Below, in pieces: positions 32,011 to 36,577 of a stretch of 36,577 nt of DNA (position 1 is the stretch's first letter; each line of letters starts with the position of its first letter). This DNA is from Ruminococcus sp. (GTDB lineage: Bacteria > Bacillota > Clostridia > Oscillospirales > Ruminococcaceae), in contig JAFSBM010000142.1 of the NCBI GenBank assembly GCA_017437285.1, forward strand, positions 1 through 36,577, in the 5' to 3' direction. The translations under genes and the position numbers were made by a program. The notes under the pieces were generated by a model. It worked only from the letters and a program-made list of their open reading frames with translations. It ran no database searches and had not been told where the DNA came from.

Positions 32011-32174
32011 GGGAACCTCTAAAAATCTCCCTCACGGCAGACTTCCTATGATATACATCATTTACTGCGTTGACAAACCTTGCAATACATCAAGTATTAC
32101 TGCGGTTTGTCGCCTTATAACTGATATATGTCATATACGGAATTCTGCTCGTGTTCCGCTTTTTAGAGAACCCC
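32011..32174. mobile_element. Possible 164-bp foldback element (MITE-like)
   Basis: The ends GGGAACCTCTAAAAA (32011-32025) and, inverted, GGGGTTCTCTAAAAA (32160-32174) match at 12 of 15 positions. The interior is an imperfect palindrome centred on GACAAACC/GGTTTGTC (32072-32111). No transposase is present, and no clear target duplication could be read. Related ends occur at 3931 and 36430. The 300-bp stretch 31962-32261 holds this element and no gene. Confidence 0.6.
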
Positions 32175-32261
32175 TTTAATTTTAACATAAAACAGCAAAT
32201 TTTAAAAGAGTAATAACAAACAATATTAAAAAGAAATTTTTGTCATTTTGCACAAAATATG

Positions 32262-35200
32262 TCATTCTGCCTTATCAATTGTATCAATTACATCTTTCAT
32301 AATGTCAAACACAGAGATTTTAGGCAAAATTTTTACCGATACATAAGGCTTTTCCGTTCCGCCGAATGTGACTTTCCCCTTGTATGCAGTGGAAAGTGCC
32401 GCTATACGCTCGATTGTGAGAGTTTTTGTGTAGAAGTACATCTGACCGTTTTTCTGCGATATTTCGGAAATCCCAAGATGTGCCGCCTTATTTCTTATAA
32501 GGGAAACATCAAGAAGTCCCATAACCGATTTAGGCGGTTCACCGTAGCGGTCAATCAACTCGTCCACCAGTTCATATTTGTCCTCGTCCGTCCTTATAAT
32601 CATAATTCTGCGGTATATCTCAACACGCTGATTAAGGCTTGAAATGTAGCTTTCGGGGATATGTGCGTCAATCTGAATATCCACAAGACATTCGGGAGTT
32701 TTTTCGGGAATTTCGCCTTTTTCCTCGCAGATAGCCTCGGATAAAAGCTGCAAATACATATCATATCCCACCGATTCCATATGACCGTGCTGACTGCCGC
32801 CGAGAATACTTCCTGCACCTCGGATTTCAAGGTCACGGAGGGCAATGCGGAATCCGCTGCCGAATCGGGTAAATTCTTTCATTGCACTAAGCCGCTTTGA
32901 AGCAATTTCCGTGAGAACTTTGTCACGCTTGTATGTGAAATATGCGTAGCCACGGCGGCTGGAGCGTCCAACTCTGCCTCGCAGCTGATACAGCTGTGAC
33001 AAGCCGAATCTATCGGAATCCTCAATAATCAGCGTATTTACGTTGGGAACATCAACGCCAGTTTCAATAATTGTGGTGCATACGAGAATATCAATTTCGT
33101 GTTCCACAAGCTGCTCCCATATATCGGACAATTCCTCCTGACTCATCTGACCGTGAGCAACGGCAATTCGTGCTTCGGGAATCATATCCTTTAATTTTGA
33201 CGCACAGGAAACGATAGTTTCAACACGGTTGTGAATGTAGTAAACCTGACCGCCACGGCGGAGTTCCCTTGTAATTGCCTGTGCAAGGACAGAGGCATTG
33301 TACTCAATAACATAAGTCTGCACAGGATAGCGATTCTGCGGCGGTTCTTCAAGAACTGACATATCACGGATACCGCTCATCGCCATATTGAGAGTACGTG
33401 GAATTGGGGTAGCCGACAGCATAAGCACATCAACTCCCGAAAAACTTTCCTTGAACTTCTCCTTATGGGCAACGCCGAAACGCTGTTCCTCGTCAATTAT
33501 TGCAAGTCCCAAGTCTTTGAAAACAACGCTTTTCTGAATGATTTTATGAGTGCCGATAAGTATGTCAATTCGTCCCTGTTTCAGCTTTTTGATAATTTCC
33601 GCCTGCTGTTTTGGATTGCGGTAACGGCTTAAAAGCTCGATATTTACGGGGAACTGGTCAAATCTGCGGAGTGCCGTCTGATAGTGCTGAAATGCAAGAA
33701 CAGTGGTAGGAGCAAGGATTGCACATTGCTTTCCCGAAAGAACGCATTTCATTGCCGCACGGAATGCAACCTCGGTTTTTCCGAATCCTACGTCACCGCA
33801 GAGAAGCCGCTCCATTGGGCGGATTCGCTCCATATCTGACTTTATTTCCGAAATTGCAGTAAGCTGGTCATCGGTTTCAACATAGGGGAAACGGTTTTCA
33901 AAATCGTGCTGCAATTCATCATCGGGATAAAAAGCAAATCCCTCGCTTTTTTCACGCTTTGCATAAAGAGCAATAAGCTCCTGTGCCATATCCTTTACGG
34001 CACGTTTGACATTGTTCTTTTTCTTCTGCCATTCCCCTGAACTCAGCTTTGTAAGCTTAACTCCCGTATCGTCACGGGGACCGATATATTTTGACACCAT
34101 ATCAAGCTGAGTTACGGGAATATAAAGCTTATCCGTACCTGCATACTGAATGGTGATGTAATCCTTTGTGACACCCTCGATTTCAAGCTTGCGTATGCCG
34201 ATAAATCGTCCGATACCGTGGGAACTGTGAACGATTAAATCGCCCTCGGTAATATCTGCAAGACTGCGGATTTCCTCGGATTTCGGCTTTTTCTTCTTCC
34301 TTGCTCTTGTGGATTTGCTCTCCATTGTAAGTCCCTGTGTGATAAGCACGGAATGGTTTTCGGGAAACTCAAATCCGCCGCTTAATCCCGAGGGAATAAG
34401 GCAGACTCTGCCCTGTATCATAGTGGAATTTTCGTTGGCTATGTCACAGGGGATATTCTTATTTTCGAGGTCACTTTTTATAATCGGCAGAGTTTTTTCG
34501 CTGCCTGCACAAAGGGCGATTTTATAGCCCTGTCGGATATAGTCCTCCAACTCCTCGGCAAGGTGCTGTAATTCGCCGTTCCACAGGGAATTCTGCATAG
34601 CCTCAAAGCTGATAATTCTGCGGAAGTCAATACGCTCTCCGCCCTGCAAAAATGTGCTGATATAGAAACATACTTTCTTTTCCGCTATATGCTGGATTTC
34701 AGGCAGTTCCACAATCAGATTGTCAAGCCCTCTGCAAAGGAGTCCCTCCTCCATAAGGATTTTCACATCTTCGCTGAAACGTGTGGTTATGCCGTGGGCA
34801 GCTTCGGCGATATTTGAAAAATCGCTGAAAAGAACTGCACCGTCGATATAGTCAAAAACTGTTGAAAGCTTTTCATATGCAAGGCTGTAATACTTCATAC
34901 CGTGGGGCAGGATTTCCCCCGAATTAAGGCGGTTCACATCTGCTCCGAGATGATTTCTGACAAGCTCGGTACGCTTGCCCCTCACCTTTTTAAGAAGTGC
35001 GTCAAGCCGCTCCGCCAAAAGAGTGCAGTCGCAGAGAAGTTCGCTTGCAGGGGAAATTGAAAGGGTATCCACAGCTGTATCAAGTCGCCGCTGAGTTGCC
35101 GTATCAAATTCAGAGATACTTTCAATTTCATCGTCCCAAAGCTCAATACGCACAGGTTTATCCGACTGAACAGGGAAAATGTCGATAATACTTCCCCTTA

Positions 35201-35720
35201 CGGAAAACTGTGACGCTCCCTCGACCTTTTCACATCGCTGATAACCGCATTTTGTAAGGTTAAGGCACAGCTTGTCACGGTCAATTGTATCTCCTGCGGA
35301 AATTTCAATTGCCGATGAAATGAGAATATCGGGTGGAATTACAGGCTGCATAACCGCTTCAATGCTTGCACAAATAACGTCACAGTCATTGTGCGACGCT
35401 CTTGAAAGTGCGGAAATACGCATATATTCGTATTCGTGGTTAGAGCTGTCAACAGGGGTGAAAACCTGTTCACGGGAGGGGAAAAGCACAGCGGATTCCC
35501 TGCCCGTCATAATATTTATATCCTCGCAGAGTTTTTTCGACTCCGCCTCCGTACCTGTAACAACAAGATTAACCCTGTTTCCCACAAGTGAGGAAACAAG
35601 GCAGGCTCGGTGGATATGTGAAAGACCTGTTACGGAAACAGGTGAAATCTTTTTGTCAAGACATTCGAGAATACTTTTATATCCCGAAAGCTCGCTGAAA
35701 ACATTACTGAAAAGCTTCAT
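32262..35720 (-). CDS. mfd: Transcription-repair coupling factor
   Basis: Removes RNA polymerase stalled at DNA damage and recruits UvrA. The 1152-residue protein has a UvrB-like N-terminus, the CarD-like polymerase-binding module (EGDLIVHSSHGIGRFIGIRK), a RecG-like motor with Walker A CGDVGFGKTE, the DEEQ box (AIIDEEQRFGV) and HNRVETI. The translocation segment is RIALRDLEIRGAGSILGGSQ, and the C-terminal UvrA-masking domain is present. The ATG at 35720 lies nine bases after the pth stop, with AGGAG overlapping that stop. The usual pth-mfd pairing is kept. Confidence 0.98.
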   Translation of the reverse strand: MKLFSNVFSELSGYKSILECLDKKISPVSVTGLSHIHRACLVSSLVGNRVNLVVTGTEAESKKLCEDINIMTGRESAVLFPSREQVFTPVDSSNHEYEYMRISALSRASHNDCDVICASIEAVMQPVIPPDILISSAIEISAGDTIDRDKLCLNLTKCGYQRCEKVEGASQFSVRGSIIDIFPVQSDKPVRIELWDDEIESISEFDTATQRRLDTAVDTLSISPASELLCDCTLLAERLDALLKKVRGKRTELVRNHLGADVNRLNSGEILPHGMKYYSLAYEKLSTVFDYIDGAVLFSDFSNIAEAAHGITTRFSEDVKILMEEGLLCRGLDNLIVELPEIQHIAEKKVCFYISTFLQGGERIDFRRIISFEAMQNSLWNGELQHLAEELEDYIRQGYKIALCAGSEKTLPIIKSDLENKNIPCDIANENSTMIQGRVCLIPSGLSGGFEFPENHSVLITQGLTMESKSTRARKKKKPKSEEIRSLADITEGDLIVHSSHGIGRFIGIRKLEIEGVTKDYITIQYAGTDKLYIPVTQLDMVSKYIGPRDDTGVKLTKLSSGEWQKKKNNVKRAVKDMAQELIALYAKREKSEGFAFYPDDELQHDFENRFPYVETDDQLTAISEIKSDMERIRPMERLLCGDVGFGKTEVAFRAAMKCVLSGKQCAILAPTTVLAFQHYQTALRRFDQFPVNIELLSRYRNPKQQAEIIKKLKQGRIDILIGTHKIIQKSVVFKDLGLAIIDEEQRFGVAHKEKFKESFSGVDVLMLSATPIPRTLNMAMSGIRDMSVLEEPPQNRYPVQTYVIEYNASVLAQAITRELRRGGQVYYIHNRVETIVSCASKLKDMIPEARIAVAHGQMSQEELSDIWEQLVEHEIDILVCTTIIETGVDVPNVNTLIIEDSDRFGLSQLYQLRGRVGRSSRRGYAYFTYKRDKVLTEIASKRLSAMKEFTRFGSGFRIALRDLEIRGAGSILGGSQHGHMESVGYDMYLQLLSEAICEEKGEIPEKTPECLVDIQIDAHIPESYISSLNQRVEIYRRIMIIRTDEDKYELVDELIDRYGEPPKSVMGLLDVSLIRNKAAHLGISEISQKNGQMYFYTKTLTIERIAALSTAYKGKVTFGGTEKPYVSVKILPKISVFDIMKDVIDTIDKAE

Positions 35721-35729
35721 TTAACGCTC

Positions 35730-36356
35730 CTATGAGTTGAATTTGTTCATAGCCTCGTCTGTTTTGCCCTGCACCATAAGCTTGATGCACTCACAGGCAT
35801 TTTCAGCTGCAGATTTGAATTTCTCCGTATCCTCCTTGCTGAATTTTCCCAGTACCCATTTTGCTAAATCATAGTCGGGGTGAGGCTTTTTGCCCACTCC
35901 CATTTTAATGCGTGGGAAATCGTCCTTGCCAGTCAATTCGATGATACTTCGCATACCGTTGTGACCGCCGTGGCTGCCCTTTCTGCGTATGCGGAGTTTG
36001 CCCGGTTCAAGGGAAATATCGTCATAAACAACAATAAGACGGCTTGTGTCAAGCTTGTAGAATTCAAGAGCCTGAACAATAGATTCGCCGCTGTTATTCA
36101 TATATGTAGTGGGTTCAAGGAGCAGACAGCGGACACCGTTTATGTTGACTTCGGCAGTTTTGCCCTTGAATTTAAGGCGGCTTATACTTTCGCCCATTTG
36201 TGAAGCGAGAGTTTCAAGAGTGCAGAAGCCTGCATTGTGGCGAGTTCCCTCGTACTGCATACCGGGGTTGCCCAGACCTGCTATTATATATTCTATTTTA
36301 CCCTGTGGGGCGTGGGAATTTTGTGAAATCCTGTCGAACACATCAAAAATACTCAT
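35730..36356 (-). CDS. pth: Peptidyl-tRNA hydrolase
   Basis: Frees tRNA from peptidyl-tRNA dropped by ribosomes. The 208-residue protein has the motifs GLGNPGMQYEGTRHNAGF (with the catalytic His), TYMNNSGESI, VVYDDISLEPGKLRIRRKGS and GGHNGMRSI. About 25 residues precede the usual start (IEYIIAGLGNPG), longer than most Pth proteins. The chosen ATG at 36356 has GGAG nine bases upstream; an upstream TTG at 36371 overlaps that site. Translation is coupled to mfd. Confidence 0.96.
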   Translation of the reverse strand: MSIFDVFDRISQNSHAPQGKIEYIIAGLGNPGMQYEGTRHNAGFCTLETLASQMGESISRLKFKGKTAEVNINGVRCLLLEPTTYMNNSGESIVQALEFYKLDTSRLIVVYDDISLEPGKLRIRRKGSHGGHNGMRSIIELTGKDDFPRIKMGVGKKPHPDYDLAKWVLGKFSKEDTEKFKSAAENACECIKLMVQGKTDEAMNKFNS

Positions 36357-36389
36357 ATCATTTTTCTCCAATACATAATTATTCAGTTT

Positions 36390-36419
36390 ATTATATCACA
36401 TTCAGGCGGAAAAAGTCAA
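36390..36419 (-). promoter_or_regulatory. pth-mfd promoter
   Basis: TTGACT (36414-36419), 18-base spacer and TATAAT (36390-36395) on the minus strand. Confidence 0.7.
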
Positions 36420-36503
36420 GAAAATTTAAGGGCATCTCCAGACCCTACGCATGAAAAAATCCCCTTTTTCAAGTTGCGAGTCTTGTAACCGGATTGTAAC
36501 CAT

Positions 36504-36577
36504 TTAAAGAGACATAACATAATCAAGGTGTTTAGCAGGGTCAAGTGAAATTATGAACATCTTCTTGCGTATAGATA
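36504..36577 (-). CDS. Possible 3' end of a gene running off the window
   Basis: One minus-strand frame is open from the window edge to TAA at 36504, ending KHLDYVMSL. Only 24 codons are visible, too few to assign. Sequence like the foldback element end (GGGCATCTCC at 36430-36439) lies just beyond its stop, so a mobile-element protein is conceivable, but a chance open frame is equally possible. Confidence 0.25.
   Translation of the reverse strand, partial: SIRKKMFIISLDPAKHLDYVMSL

Noticed and set aside
32200-32261. mfd terminator
   Set aside because: Only a weak 6-bp stem (ATTTTG/CAAAAT) near T-rich sequence; not strong enough to list as a feature.

Overview
The window looks like chromosome from a low-to-mid GC Firmicute of the Clostridia, most likely a Ruminococcus-like plant-fibre degrader. 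This is inferred from three things: a secreted GH5 cellulase beside a cytosolic cellobiose phosphorylase, Clostridia-type housekeeping genes, and spaced TTGACA-17-TATAAT promoters with strong AGGAGG-type ribosome sites. No rRNA, tRNA, CRISPR array or intact transposase was seen.

Layout. 1-2.2 kb: 5' part of rpoB (minus strand), its promoter, and a possible small antisense RNA. 2.2-5.3 kb: a minus-strand operon (membrane protein, CadC/SmtB-like metal sensor, TIM-barrel hydrolase), a second DUF3592-like membrane protein and an ECF transporter S component. 5.5-7.2 kb: a degenerate CPBP-like membrane protein coupled to tadA. 7.2-13.0 kb: minus-strand unit polA, rimI, tsaD, a lipoprotein and an unknown protein. 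13.1-15.9 kb: L10 leader, rplJ, rplL, an intact CPBP protease, a GNAT and a zinc ribbon. 15.9-18.4 kb: the sporulation-type set ylbJ / yqfC-yqfD. 18.4-21.8 kb: GH5 cellulase and a divergent D,D-carboxypeptidase lipoprotein. 22.2-24.2 kb: metG. 24.2-28.6 kb: small membrane-protein genes set among repeats, including an ExbB/ExbD-like operon. 28.6-32 kb: GH94 cellobiose phosphorylase and a surface lipoprotein. 32.2-36.4 kb: mfd and pth.

How the genes work together. Cellulose or a related beta-glucan would be cut outside by the GH5 enzyme. Cellobiose taken up by the cell would be split by phosphate with the GH94 enzyme, saving ATP. polA and mfd serve DNA repair; tadA and tsaD modify tRNA; pth and metG serve translation; the ECF component imports a vitamin-like substrate.

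The least ordinary part is 21.8-28.6 kb (with a relative at 1.9-2.2 kb). Arrays of a degenerate 7-bp unit (CTAANNG) face each other around GGGCGG-rich hairpin modules. Two copies of one module, in inverted orientation and identical over 94 bp, enclose a three-gene operon for a MotA/TolQ/ExbB-like channel, an ExbD/TolR-like partner and a third ExbD-domain-like anchored protein. Such a set is unexpected in a cell without an outer membrane and is the best candidate here for an undescribed system.
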